The notes beneath the pieces were generated by a model. That model worked only from the letters and a program-made list of their open reading frames with translations. It was not told the DNA's origin and did not search any database. DNA of 64,000 nucleotides from CAVURS01 sp963834425 (GTDB taxonomy: Bacteria > Actinomycetota > Actinomycetes > Actinomycetales > CAVURS01), in assembly GCA_963834425.1 (NCBI GenBank), contig CAWIBR010000013.1:1475957-1539956 (forward strand), in the 5' to 3' direction. The first letter of the stretch is position 1. Each line of letters begins with the position of its first letter. The position numbers and the translations under genes are program-made. This document shows positions 41,515 to 51,512 of the stretch, piece by piece.

Positions 41515-44080
41515 GTGCCGGGCCTGAACCTCACCCACGAAGAGGCGCGCGAGCGCTCCGCGATGATCGACCGGGCGACGTACGACGTCACCCTCGACCT
41601 CACGACCGGGCCGGAGACCTTCCGGGCCCGCACGGTCGTCCGCTTCGCGTCGAGCCAGCCCGGCGCCTCGACCTTCATCGACCTGGTCGCCCGAGCGGGT
41701 CCACGAGGTGACCTTCAACGGCGCGCGCCTCGACCCCGCTGAGGTGTTCGACGGCGTGCGCCTGCAGCTGCCCGAGCTCGCCGCCGACAACGAGCTGGAC
41801 GTCGTGGCCGACGGCATCTACATGAACACCGGCGAGGGCCTGCACCGGTTCGTCGACCCGGTCGACGACGAGGTCTACCTCTACACACAGTTCGAGGTGG
41901 CCGACTCGCGGCGGATGTTCGCGGTCTTCGAGCAGCCGGACATCAAGGGGAACTTCACCTTCACGGTGACGGCGCCGGAGCATTGGGACGTGGTCTCGGT
42001 CAGCCCGACCCCGCCGCCGCAGCCGGCCGGCGAGGGCCGGTCGACCTGGCGGTTCGCGCCGACGCCACTGCTCTCGTCGTACGTCACGGCCATCATTGCC
42101 GGGCCTTACCACGTCGAGCGGCGGGAGCTGACGAGCAGTGACGGCCGGGTGATCCCGCTGGGGGTGTTCTGCCGGAAGAGCTTGGCCCGCTTCCTGGACA
42201 CGGACGAGGTTGTGCAGGTCACCCGGCAGGGCTTCGCCTGCTTCGAGGAGATGTTCGACCTTCCCTACCCGTTCGAGAAGTACGACCAGCTCTTCGTGCC
42301 CGAGTTCAACGCCGGCGCGATGGAGAACGCCGGGGCCGTGACCATCGTGGAGTCCTACGTCTTCCGCTCCACCGTGCCCGAGGCGGTCATCGAGCGGCGG
42401 GCACTGACGATCCTGCACGAGCTGGCCCACATGTGGTTCGGCGACCTCGTGACGATGCGGTGGTGGAACGACCTCTGGCTCAACGAGTCGTTCGCCGAGT
42501 GGGCCAGCACCATCGCGCAGGCCGAGACGACCCGCTGGCCATGGGCCTGGACGACGTTCAACTCGGCCGAGAAGTCTTGGGCCTACCGCCAGGACCAGCT
42601 CGGTACGACGCACCCGATCGTCGCGACCATCCGCGACCTGGAGGACGTCGAGGTCAACTTCGACGGCATCACCTACGCCAAGGGCGCGTCGGTGCTCAAA
42701 CAGCTCGTGGCTTACGTCGGCCGCGAGGAGTTCGTCCAAGGCCTGCGCCGCTACTTCAAGGCGCACTCGTGGAACAACACCCAGCTCTCCGACCTGTTGC
42801 GCGAGCTGGAGGTCACCAGCGGCCGCGACCTGGCGGCCTGGAGCGCCGACTGGTTGCAGCAGGCCGGCGTCAACACGCTCCGGCCGGCGATCGAGACCGA
42901 CGACCAGGGCGTGATCACCGGCGCCTACATCGACCAGACGGCACCGGCCGATCACTACGTCCTGCGCACCCACCGGATCGGGGTCGGCGGCTACGACCTG
43001 CAGGGCGATCAGCTCGTGCGCACCACCCACGTCGAGCTGGACATCAGCGGCGAGCGCACGGCCGTCCCACAGCTCGTCGGTCGTCCGCGACCGGATCTGG
43101 TGCTGGTCAACGACGACGACCTCGCCTACGCGAAGATCCGGCTCGACCAGCACTCGCTGGCCACGGCGCTCAGCCATCTGGCGTCGTTCGACAACTCGAT
43201 GCCGCGCGCCCTCATCCTCGGCGCGTCCTGGGACATGGCCCGCGACGCCGAGATGGCGGCCCGGGACTTCGTCACGCTCCTGCTCGACAACATCGCCGCC
43301 GAGACCGACTCGAGTGTCCAGCGCACCCTGCTGGCCCAGATGACCACGGCGGCCCGGTTCTACTCCGCTCCGGACCACCGGGCAGCGCTGTCCGCCCGGA
43401 TCACAGCCCGGCTGCGTCAACTGCTCGATGAGTCCGCACCGGGCAGCGACTCCCAGCTCCAGCTGCTGACGGCGTACGCCGGGTGGGCCACGGCACCCGC
43501 CGACACGGGCTACATCCGGGACCTGCTCGAGGGCGAGCAGGAGCTGCCCGGCCGCGAGATCGACACCGACCTGAGGTGGGCGCTGCTGACCGCGCTGGTG
43601 GCTGCGGGTGCCGCCGCACCTGCGGAGATCGAGGCCGAGCTCGAGCGCGACAACACCGCCGCCGGCCAACGGCACGCCGGCGCCGCGCGGGCCAGCGTGC
43701 CGACCGCGGCGGCCAAGTCCGCGGCGTGGGCCAGCGTCGTCGACAACGACGATCTGCCGAATGCGTTGCAGGACGCCGCGATCATCGGCTTCGGACGGGT
43801 GCACGACCCGCGGTTGCTGGAGCCGTTCATCGAGCCCTATTTCGCCGCGCTGCTCCCGACCTGGCAGTCCCGCACCAACGACAGTGCGCAGAAGATCGCG
43901 GTCGGGCTGTATCCGGTCGCGCTCGCCAGCCAGGCTCTCGCCGACCGGACCCAGCGCTGGCTGGACGAGGTGGGGTCGTCCGCCGACACTCCGCCGTCGC
44001 TCGTGCGGTTGGTGCGGGAGAACCGCGACACCGTTGTGCGGGCTGTGAAGGCGCAGCAGCGGGACGCGTCGGTTTCTTAG
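41515..44080 (+). CDS. pepN: Aminopeptidase N (M1 family), one frameshift near the 5' end
   Basis: Zinc metalloexopeptidase of about 855 residues. The substrate-binding GAMEN motif is FNAGAMENAGAVT. The zinc site HELAHMWFGDLV, followed 18 residues later by NESFAEW, gives HExxH-x18-E. A C-terminal ERAP-like helical domain follows. The GTG at 41515 (VPGLNLTHEEARERS) has AGGA 8 nt upstream and fits the family N-terminus better than the ATG at 41506. An extra C near 41691 shifts the frame between LVAERVHEV and the preceding DLV. Most likely cytoplasmic; it trims peptides. Confidence 0.93.
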
Positions 44081-44112
44081 TCCGTTCTCGAACAAAGACG
44101 AAAGACGCCGAG

Positions 44113-44129
44113 GAGCCGGCCCCGGGCTC
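44113..44129 (+). terminator. Small hairpin downstream of pepN
   Basis: GAGCC (44113-44117) pairs with GGCTC (44125-44129) across a 7-nt loop, 33 bp after the pepN stop. The stem is short and has no U-tract; a terminator role is tentative. Confidence 0.3.
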
Positions 44130-44231
44130 TGCTCTGGCTGGGACTGTCTTCCGGGTCGCGTTGTCGCCGCGTCTCTCGCGTCCGACTCCGCGGTCGGGAA
44201 ACCTTTGAGAGACAACGAGATTCGCTGAAAA

Positions 44232-44277
44232 TTGTCTTGCTTTTGTCTTGACTAATCCGACGGGTGTTCGATAGACT
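44232..44277 (+). promoter_or_regulatory. Promoter of the first HNH gene with two TTGTCTTG direct repeats
   Basis: TTGACT (44248-44253), an 18-bp spacer and TAGACT (44272-44277) form a good -35/-10 pair, with the ATG 6 nt further on. TTGTCTTG occurs at 44232-44239 and 44243-44250, 11 bp apart and overlapping the -35. An inverted AGACAA lies at 44210-44215. The repeats may be a repressor or activator site. Confidence 0.68.
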
Positions 44278-44283
44278 TCGAGC

Positions 44284-45819
44284 ATGATCAGGGCGGCGGT
44301 TCGAGAGCTGGCAGATGCCAGTGGGCTCGAGCTTGCGCGACAGATCGACGCGCTGGGACACGACCTGCACCGGCTCTCCGACGCCGAGCGGCTCGAGGTG
44401 GTCAAGGCCACCGCCCGGCTGGATGCCTGGACCGCGAGCATCCGAGCGGGCGCCATCCTGGCCGTCCATGACAGCGCCCGCGATGACATCGCGGCCACCA
44501 CGGCCGAGCTGGTGGCGCACCAAAGCCGACCCACCACCGCGGGCCCCTCCCATGCCTACGACGACGAGCGGCTGCTGCACCGCCGGGTCGGGATGGAGGT
44601 GGCGCTGGTCCTCGGCATCTCCACCGTCGCCGCCGACCGGGAGGTCGACTTCGCCCTCGGCCTGCGCGAGCACCCGCAGGTGCGTCAGGCCCTGGCCGAG
44701 GGTCGGATCGACCGGACCCAGGCGGCGGTGGTCCTCGACGGCGTCGAGGCATTGCAGAGCGCGACCAACCAGGCGCGGGTGCTGACCGCACTGCTCGGAC
44801 CCGACGACTCCCCCGATGGCGACGACGTCGATGCCCAGGACTGCTCGGGCCTAGACCCCTTCGCCGACACTCACCGAGAGCCCGTGCGGGAGCTGCGCCG
44901 CCCAGACCGTTCCGTGTGGTCACTGGCCCCAGGTCGCCTCCGGCAGATCGTGCGCCGCGAGGTCGGCGAACTCGAGCCGGAGGCGTTGCGGGAGAAGGCT
45001 CGTCGCGCCGCGAGTGAGCGCCGGGTCGTCTTCGACCCGCAGCCCGACTTCATGACCGAGCTGCACCTGCGCAGCACGACGCCGGCCGCGACCGCGGCGT
45101 ACCGGAACCTCGACCGCACAGCGCGGGCGGCGCAGGCGAAGGGTGACACCCGCTCGCTGGACCAGCTGCGTTCCGACATCGCGATCGGCTGGCTGACCGA
45201 GGGCGCGTTCGGCACCTACGTCAGCCGCCCGGCCGGTGCCGCGCGTCCCGCCGGTGAGGTTCGGGACCCGGGCGCCACCACGCTGTGCCTCCCGCGGTCG
45301 ACCGAGCCGCTCACTCACCTGACGATGGCGATGACCACCCTGCTGGGCTTGGACAACTCCCCCGCCACCTTGCATGGTCCGGCCGGGCCGATCCCGATGC
45401 CGGCCGAGGTTGCTCGGCAGCTGGCCGGTCGAGAAGGCGGCCGCTGGAAACGGCTCCTCTATGACCCATCGACCGGGATCGCAACTGACCTCTCCCACTC
45501 GTATAGACCGTCACCACAGATGGCGGCGTTCGTCCGAGCCCGCGACGGCCAGGTCAGCCGGCTGCCGATCAGTTGTGCCAGCCACCTCGAGCTGGACCAC
45601 GTCGAGGAGTTCGACCACGGCGATCCCGCGGCCGGAGGCCCGACCGGGCCGAGCAACCTGGCCAGCGCCGGTGCCCGCGAGCACCACTTGAAGACCGACC
45701 GCGTGATCGACGTGACCGGCGACGCCAACGGCGCGCTGACCATCACCACCCCGTCCGGCCGGGACTATGTCTCCGACCCGGCACCCTGCGCTGATCCGTG
45801 GGGCGAACCGCCGTTCTAA
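44284..45819 (+). CDS. DUF222/HNH endonuclease-domain protein (13E12 repeat type), intact
   Basis: 511 residues. The N-terminal DUF222 region is helical and charged (RLLHRRVGMEVALVLGISTVA, VRQALAEGRIDRTQAAVVLDG). The C-terminal HNH region reads ASHLELDHVEEFDHGDPAAGG, TGPSNLASAGAREHHLKTDR. The catalytic DH, N and HH residues are present, but the zinc-binding CxxC pair normally just before them is missing; only a single Cys remains. Family members are numerous in actinobacteria, and some are linked to REP13E12-type elements. The message is predicted leaderless. Upstream DNA is visibly richer in A+T than its surroundings. Confidence 0.9.
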   Translation: MIRAAVRELADASGLELARQIDALGHDLHRLSDAERLEVVKATARLDAWTASIRAGAILAVHDSARDDIAATTAELVAHQSRPTTAGPSHAYDDERLLHRRVGMEVALVLGISTVAADREVDFALGLREHPQVRQALAEGRIDRTQAAVVLDGVEALQSATNQARVLTALLGPDDSPDGDDVDAQDCSGLDPFADTHREPVRELRRPDRSVWSLAPGRLRQIVRREVGELEPEALREKARRAASERRVVFDPQPDFMTELHLRSTTPAATAAYRNLDRTARAAQAKGDTRSLDQLRSDIAIGWLTEGAFGTYVSRPAGAARPAGEVRDPGATTLCLPRSTEPLTHLTMAMTTLLGLDNSPATLHGPAGPIPMPAEVARQLAGREGGRWKRLLYDPSTGIATDLSHSYRPSPQMAAFVRARDGQVSRLPISCASHLELDHVEEFDHGDPAAGGPTGPSNLASAGAREHHLKTDRVIDVTGDANGALTITTPSGRDYVSDPAPCADPWGEPPF

Positions 45820-47939
45820 CCGGTCGCTGCGGCGCGGGCGAGGTCGCGGGCCCGGCGCGAGCGCACCAGCTCCTCGAGCAGCACCGGCCGGCCGGTCTCG
45901 TCAGAGAGCGGCAGCTGCCAGTTGGGGTACTCCTTGTCGGTGCCGGGCTGGTTGATCGTGCGCACCTCGCCGACCGCATCGGTCAGCGCGACCCCGATCA
46001 TCCGGGCCGGCGTCCAGGCGATCAGCCGATGCAGGGCCTGGATCGTCGCCTGCGTGCCGGCGCCGTCCTGCAGCAGTCCGCGGCGACGCAGCAGGTCGAG
46101 CATCGCGATCCGATCCTGCTCGTCCTCAGCCCACTCCTCCTCGATCGGCCGGGTCAGCAAGCCCAGCTCGTCACGGAGCCGAATGTGTTCTCCTGCAAGG
46201 TATCCCGCGGTCGGCGGCAGGTCGTGGGTAGTGACCGTGGCCAGACACAGCTCGCGATAGCGCTCCGGCTCCAGCGGCCGGCCCTGGGCATCCTTCTCGA
46301 ACCACAGGATCGACGTACCGAAGATGCCGCGATCCCGCAGATAGTCGCGCACCCAGGGCTCGACGGTGCCGAGGTCCTCGCCGATGACGACGGCGCCGGC
46401 GCGCTGCGCCTCCAGCGCCAGGATCCCGACGAGCGCCTCGTGGTCGTACCGCACGTACGTGCCCTGATCGGCCGGCTGACCCTCCGGCACCCACCAGAGC
46501 CGGAACAGCCCGATGACGTGGTCGACCCGGACCCCGCCGGCATGACGTAGGACGGTGCGAACCATGTCCCGAAAGGGCTGATAGCCGAGCGCGGCCAACC
46601 GGTCCGGCCGCATCGGCGGCTGGCTCCAGTCCTGGCCGACCTGGTTGTACTGGTCCGGCGGCGCTCCCACCGAGACGCCGAGGGCGAGCGAGTCCGCGAA
46701 GGTCCAGGCATCGGCACCGCGCGGATGCACCCCGACCGGCAGGTCCTGGACGACGCCCAGCCCCATCCCGGCCCCCCGAGCCGTGCGTTGCGCGTAGGCC
46801 AGTTGGTCATCGACCACCCACTGCAGCCACGAGTGGAAGTCGACCCGGTCGGCCAGCCGGGCCCGCTCGGCTGCGACCTCCGGCGAGTGCGGGTCGGCCA
46901 GGCCGTCCGGCCAGTCCACCGGCTCACCATGAGCCTCGGCGAGCGCGCACCAGGTCGCGAAATCGACCAGCCCGCCGCCCTGCTGCCGGCGGAAGTCGTC
47001 GTAGGCCCGCTGCCGAGCCGGCGAGCGCGGCAGGCGGTGCACGATCTCCAGCGCGGCCGACTTGGCCGCCCACACGGCGTCGCGGTCGATCCGGTCACTG
47101 TCGTTGGCCTGATGCGCGTCGTCGGCGTGCCACTCGAGCAGTTGTCGCTCGGCCGAGGACATGTAGGCGACCTCGCGGATGTCCTCGACCCGGATGTAGA
47201 CCGGGTTGACGAAGCGCCGGGTGGTCGGAAGGTACGGCGAGGGCTCCATCGGTGGCACGGGCGAGGCCGCACTGAGCGGGTTGACCAGCAGGTAGTCGGC
47301 GCCGAGGCCACCGCTCCAGCCGGCCAGCTCGGCCAGGTCGGCCAGGTCGCCGATGCCCCAGGACTGGCTGGAGCGCACCGAGTAGAGCTGGGTCATGAAC
47401 CCCCATGCGCGCCGTTCGCCCAGCACTTCGGGCAACGCGACCTGGTCGGGCGTGACGACCAGAGGGACGGTCGAAATCCCCTGCGGCGTCTCGGCATTCA
47501 GCAGATGCCAGCCGAGGGGCAGCTCGGTCGAGAGGTCGAAGGTCGCCTCGCCGATGCTCACACCGTCGATCGTCCGCGGCGGCACCCAGGCCTCAACCTG
47601 GCGCTGGTCGACCCGGGCCCCGCCCTCGAGCTCGACCCAGAGCTGCACCGGGTCGCCGTCCGGGACGTGCACCTTGACCTGGGCGCCCGCGCCTTCCCGC
47701 GTCACCACGACCGGGGGGAGGGTCTGCCGCCACGACCGCAGACGACTCGCGGCCAACGCCGCCTCGACCGCGGCGTCGTCGTGGACATCGACCTCGAAGG
47801 CGGTCAGGACGGCCCGGATGGTCCCGGCCGAGACCAGCACATGACGGCCTCTCCAGTCCCAGTACTCGGTGGACACGTCGTAGGCGCGGGCGAGCTCGGC
47901 CAGGGCGGGCGAAGGGGGCGAAGTATCAAAGTCAGTCAT
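45816..47939 (-). CDS. malQ: 4-alpha-glucanotransferase (amylomaltase, GH77)
   Basis: 707 residues, with the N-terminal extension of about 160 residues seen in actinobacterial MalQ. The catalytic barrel includes PVPPMEPSPYLPTTRRFVNP, the nucleophile Asp in GGVRVDHVIGLFRLWW, the acid/base Glu in GAVVIGEDLGTVEP, and the third carboxylate in ATVTTHDLPPTAGY. It moves glucan units between malto-oligosaccharides in the cytoplasm. The ATG at 47939 overlaps the amidase stop as ATGA, so the two are translationally coupled. Its stop overlaps that of the convergent HNH gene. Confidence 0.95.
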   Translation of the reverse strand: MTDFDTSPPSPALAELARAYDVSTEYWDWRGRHVLVSAGTIRAVLTAFEVDVHDDAAVEAALAASRLRSWRQTLPPVVVTREGAGAQVKVHVPDGDPVQLWVELEGGARVDQRQVEAWVPPRTIDGVSIGEATFDLSTELPLGWHLLNAETPQGISTVPLVVTPDQVALPEVLGERRAWGFMTQLYSVRSSQSWGIGDLADLAELAGWSGGLGADYLLVNPLSAASPVPPMEPSPYLPTTRRFVNPVYIRVEDIREVAYMSSAERQLLEWHADDAHQANDSDRIDRDAVWAAKSAALEIVHRLPRSPARQRAYDDFRRQQGGGLVDFATWCALAEAHGEPVDWPDGLADPHSPEVAAERARLADRVDFHSWLQWVVDDQLAYAQRTARGAGMGLGVVQDLPVGVHPRGADAWTFADSLALGVSVGAPPDQYNQVGQDWSQPPMRPDRLAALGYQPFRDMVRTVLRHAGGVRVDHVIGLFRLWWVPEGQPADQGTYVRYDHEALVGILALEAQRAGAVVIGEDLGTVEPWVRDYLRDRGIFGTSILWFEKDAQGRPLEPERYRELCLATVTTHDLPPTAGYLAGEHIRLRDELGLLTRPIEEEWAEDEQDRIAMLDLLRRRGLLQDGAGTQATIQALHRLIAWTPARMIGVALTDAVGEVRTINQPGTDKEYPNWQLPLSDETGRPVLLEELVRSRRARDLARAAATG

Positions 47940-49369
47940 GTCGGGCGCCGATCCTGCCACGGATTCTCGGCCTCGATCTGCGTGGCCAGTCCGAGCAGGG
48001 CGGCTTCGCCGGCCGGTCGTCCCGCCAGCATGACGCCGACCGGAAGGCCGGCGGGCGCCCCCGGCAGCGGACCGGTCTGATGCAGCGGCAGGCTCATCGC
48101 AGGCATCCCGGTGACGTTCCACAGGGCGGTGAACGGCGTGAAGCGCTTCTGCGCCTCGAAGTCCGCCGCCGGGTCCGCGTCATCGCGCAGGCTGCCCACC
48201 GGCGCCGGCAGGTCGGCCAGCGTCGGCGTCAGCACCGCGTCGTACGCCGCGAGCGCGACGATCGCCTCGCGGGAGGTGGCCTGCATCGCGGCGACGGCCT
48301 GGGCGTACTGCGTGCCGGTGATCGGGAACCCGCGACCGCGCAGGTGCCGGGTCAGCGGCATCAGCTCGCCGTCGCGTCCGGGCGGCACCGGGGTCAGCGT
48401 CGCGAGGACCGACCAGACCACCTCGAACGACGGCACGACGTCGGGGCGGATCGGCGAGTCGATGTCGACGACCTCGTGGCCGAGCCGCTCCAGCAGCGCG
48501 CTGGCCGCGTCGTACGCCGCGATGCACTCCGGGTGGACCTCGGTCTGGCCAACGACCGGCGTGCGGAAGCGCGCGATCCGTAGTCGGCCGGGTTCGCGTC
48601 GGGCGTGCTCGCTGAATGTCTCGCCGGCCGGCAGCGGCGGCGCCCAGTGCGGGTCGCCGGGCTCGGGGCCGGCCATGACGTCGAGCAGGGCCGCCGCGTC
48701 GGCCACCGTCCAGGCGATCGGCCCGATCACCCCTAGCCCGGGGCCGACATCGCCGCCGAGCGGGCCGTTGCTCACCCGACCCCGGCTCGGTTTCAGCCCG
48801 AACAGCCCGCAGCTGCTCGCCGGGATCCGGATCGAGCCCCCGCCGTCGCTGCCCTGGGCCAGCGGCGCCAGACCGGCCGCCACCGCTGCGGCCGCACCCC
48901 CGCTCGAGCCGCCCGCCCCCCGAGCGAGGTCCCACGGCGTGCGCGCCGGCGGCCCGATCAGGGTCTCGGTGTAACAGGGCAGGCCGAACTCCGGCGTGCT
49001 CGTCTTGCCGAGACAGACGGTGCCCGCAGCCCGCAGCCGGCGGACGACGTGGTCGTCGAACGGCGCCACATAACCGGCGTAGACCGCACTGCCGTAACTG
49101 ATGGGGACGCCCTCGACGTGATTGAGGTCCTTGATGGGCACGGGCACCCCGGCCAGCGGGGAGGTCAGCTCGCCGCGCGCGGCGAGGGCCTCCTGCTCGC
49201 GAGCCTGGCCGAGGGCGAGCTCCCGGGTCACCGTGACGAAGGCGCCCAACCGGCCGTCATCGGCCTCGATCCGGTCCAGGAAGTGCCGGGTGACCTCGAC
49301 CGGGGACACCACGCGATTCCGGATCGCCCGCCCGAGGTCGAGCGCGCTCATCTCATGCAGCTCGCTCAC
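47936..49369 (-). CDS. Amidase signature-family hydrolase
   Basis: About 477 residues. The Ser-cisSer-Lys triad is seen as VPIKDLN (Lys), GAGGSSGGAAAAVAAG (cis-Ser) and GSDGGGSIRIPASSCG (nucleophile region). Related to GatA, but no gatB/gatC genes are nearby, so a stand-alone amidase is likely. The frame opens at 49399, but a GTG at 49369 lies 7 nt after TAGGGT and begins VSELHEMSALDLGRAI, the normal family N-terminus. It is coupled to malQ, an unexpected partner. Confidence 0.9.
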   Translation of the reverse strand: MSELHEMSALDLGRAIRNRVVSPVEVTRHFLDRIEADDGRLGAFVTVTRELALGQAREQEALAARGELTSPLAGVPVPIKDLNHVEGVPISYGSAVYAGYVAPFDDHVVRRLRAAGTVCLGKTSTPEFGLPCYTETLIGPPARTPWDLARGAGGSSGGAAAAVAAGLAPLAQGSDGGGSIRIPASSCGLFGLKPSRGRVSNGPLGGDVGPGLGVIGPIAWTVADAAALLDVMAGPEPGDPHWAPPLPAGETFSEHARREPGRLRIARFRTPVVGQTEVHPECIAAYDAASALLERLGHEVVDIDSPIRPDVVPSFEVVWSVLATLTPVPPGRDGELMPLTRHLRGRGFPITGTQYAQAVAAMQATSREAIVALAAYDAVLTPTLADLPAPVGSLRDDADPAADFEAQKRFTPFTALWNVTGMPAMSLPLHQTGPLPGAPAGLPVGVMLAGRPAGEAALLGLATQIEAENPWQDRRPT

Positions 49370-49411
49370 GCTTGCGACCCTATCGAGGGTTACGCCCATA
49401 GGCTTTCGGTC
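49370..49411. promoter_or_regulatory. Divergent leaderless promoters for amidase-malQ and prolyl oligopeptidase
   Basis: TAGGGT (minus strand, 49382-49377) lies 7 nt before the amidase GTG. TAGGCT (plus strand, 49399-49404) lies 7 nt before the peptidase ATG. The whole gap is 42 bp. Confidence 0.65.
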
Positions 49412-51512
49412 ATGAGCACCGGCCCCGCCCCCTACCCCGAGGCAGCGCGCCTGGACATCGTCGAGCGGCTACCGGCCGATCAACCGACGTACACCGTCGC
49501 GGACCCCTACCGCTGGTTAGAGGACCCGGCCAGCGAGCAGACCCTCGCCTGGAGCGCCGCGCAGGACGAGCTCTTCGCTCAGGCTGGGCCGACCTGGTCG
49601 GGGCGCGAGCGGCTGCATGCTCGGGTGAGCGAACTGCTGGGCGCGGGCGTCGTGGGGGCACCCACCTGGCGAGGCGAGCGGTCGTTCCTGCTGCGCCGGC
49701 TGCCTGCTCAGGAGCACGCGGTGTTGCTGACCGTCGACCCCGATGGCACCGAGCGCGTCTTGGTCGACCCGATGGCCATCGATCCCTCCGGCACCACGAC
49801 CCTGGACGCGTGGCAGCCCAGCAAGGAGGGTGACCGGCTCGCCTACCAGCTGTCCGAGGGCGGCAGCGAGGACTCGGTCCTGCGCGTGATGGACGTCGTC
49901 ACCGGCGAGATCGTCGACGGCCCGATCGACCGCGCGCGGTACTCCCCGGTCGCCTGGCTCGTGGGTGGCGCAGGCCTACTACTACGTCCGCCGCCTCGAC
50001 CCGGCCGGCCTGCCCGAGGGCGAGGAGATGTTCCACCGCCGGGTCTGGCTGCACCAGGTGGGCACCGACCCGGATCAGGACGTGCTCGTCTTCGGCGACG
50101 GCCTGGACCCGATGAACTACTACGGCGTCCACCTGTCCTGGGACGGACGCTGGCTGTCGGTCAGCTACAGCTCCGGCACGGCGCCGCGCACGGACGCCTA
50201 CCTGGCCGACCTGTCGGTCTCCGGACCCGAGCGGCCGGTGTTCGTCGAGGTCCAGAGCGGCGTCGACGCCCACACCTCGCTGTTCGTCAGTCGCGACGGC
50301 CGGGCCTATGTTTCGACCGACCGCGACGCGCCCCGGGGCCGGTTGGCCGTCGTGGATCCGGCCGACCCGAGCTACGAGCGCTGGGCCGACCTGATTCCCG
50401 AGGACGACGAGGCCGTGCTCGAGGACTTCGCCATCCTCGACGAGGCCGGCGTCCTGCTGGTCGCCTGGACCCGGCACGCCGTGAGCGAGCTGACCGTCCA
50501 CGACCTCGAGACCGGAGCCCGGCGCTCGTCGGTGCAGCTGCCCGGCCTGGGCACGATCGGCGGTCTCGGCGAACGCCCGGAGGGCGGGCACGAGTCGTGG
50601 TTCGGCTACACCGACTTCGCGACGCCGAGCAGCGTGCTGTATTTCGACGCCACCACCGGGTCGCTGACGTTGTGGGCGAAAGCACCTGGCAGCGTTGCGG
50701 TTCCACCGATGCACAGCCAGCTCTTGGAGTACGCGTCCAAGGACGGCACGACGATCCGGATGATGCTGCTGTCCGCCGCTGCGACACCGGACCGGCCTCG
50801 GCCGACCGTTCTCTACGGCTACGGCGGCTTCGGACTCCCGCTCGGTCCGGGCTACTCGGCCGGCATCCTGTCCTGGGTCGAGGCCGGCGGCGTCTACGCC
50901 ATCGCCCAGCTGCGCGGCGGCGGCGAAGAGGGCGAGGACTGGCACCGGGCCGGCATGCTCGCCAACAAGCAGAACGTCTTCGACGACTTCCACGCGGCAG
51001 CCGAACGCCTCGTCGCCGACGGCTGGACGACGACCGACCAGCTCGCCATCTCGGGCGGCTCCAACGGCGGCCTGCTCGTCGGCGCTGCGCTCACCCAGCG
51101 CCCCGACCTCTACCGCGCGGTCGTCTGCTCGGCGCCCCTGCTCGACATGGTCCGCTACGAGCTCTTCGGCATGGGCGCCACCTGGGCCGAGGAGTACGGC
51201 GCGGCCAGCGACCCGGAGCAGCTGGGCTGGCTGCTGGGCTACTCGCCGTACCATCATGTCAGCGACGAAACAGCCTATCCGGCAGTGCTTTTCACCATCT
51301 TCGACGGCGACACCCGGGTCGACATCATGCACGCTCGCAAGTTGGCGGCCGCATTGCAATACGCGTCCAACTCGGACGTCGCGACCCATCCGATCCTGGT
51401 GCGCCTGGAGAAGGACGTCGGACACTCCAGCCGCGCACTCTCGCGCAGCATCGACCTGACGGCCGACACGTTCGCCTTCATCGCTCGCCACACCGGGCTG
51501 GTCGTCGAATGA
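49412..51512 (+). CDS. Prolyl oligopeptidase family serine peptidase (S9A), one frameshift
   Basis: About 700 residues. The N-terminal segment DPYRWLEDPASEQTLAW is a family hallmark. A seven-bladed propeller (residues about 75-425) precedes the hydrolase domain with YGYGGFGLPLGPGYSAG, GGGEEGEDWHRAGMLANKQN, the Ser in SGGSNGGLLVGAAL, the Asp in GDTRVDIMHA and the His in VGHSSRAL. A one-base loss near 49970 shifts the frame after VAWLVGG. No signal peptide is seen, so it is cytoplasmic. Its stop overlaps the mscS start as ATGA. Confidence 0.93.
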
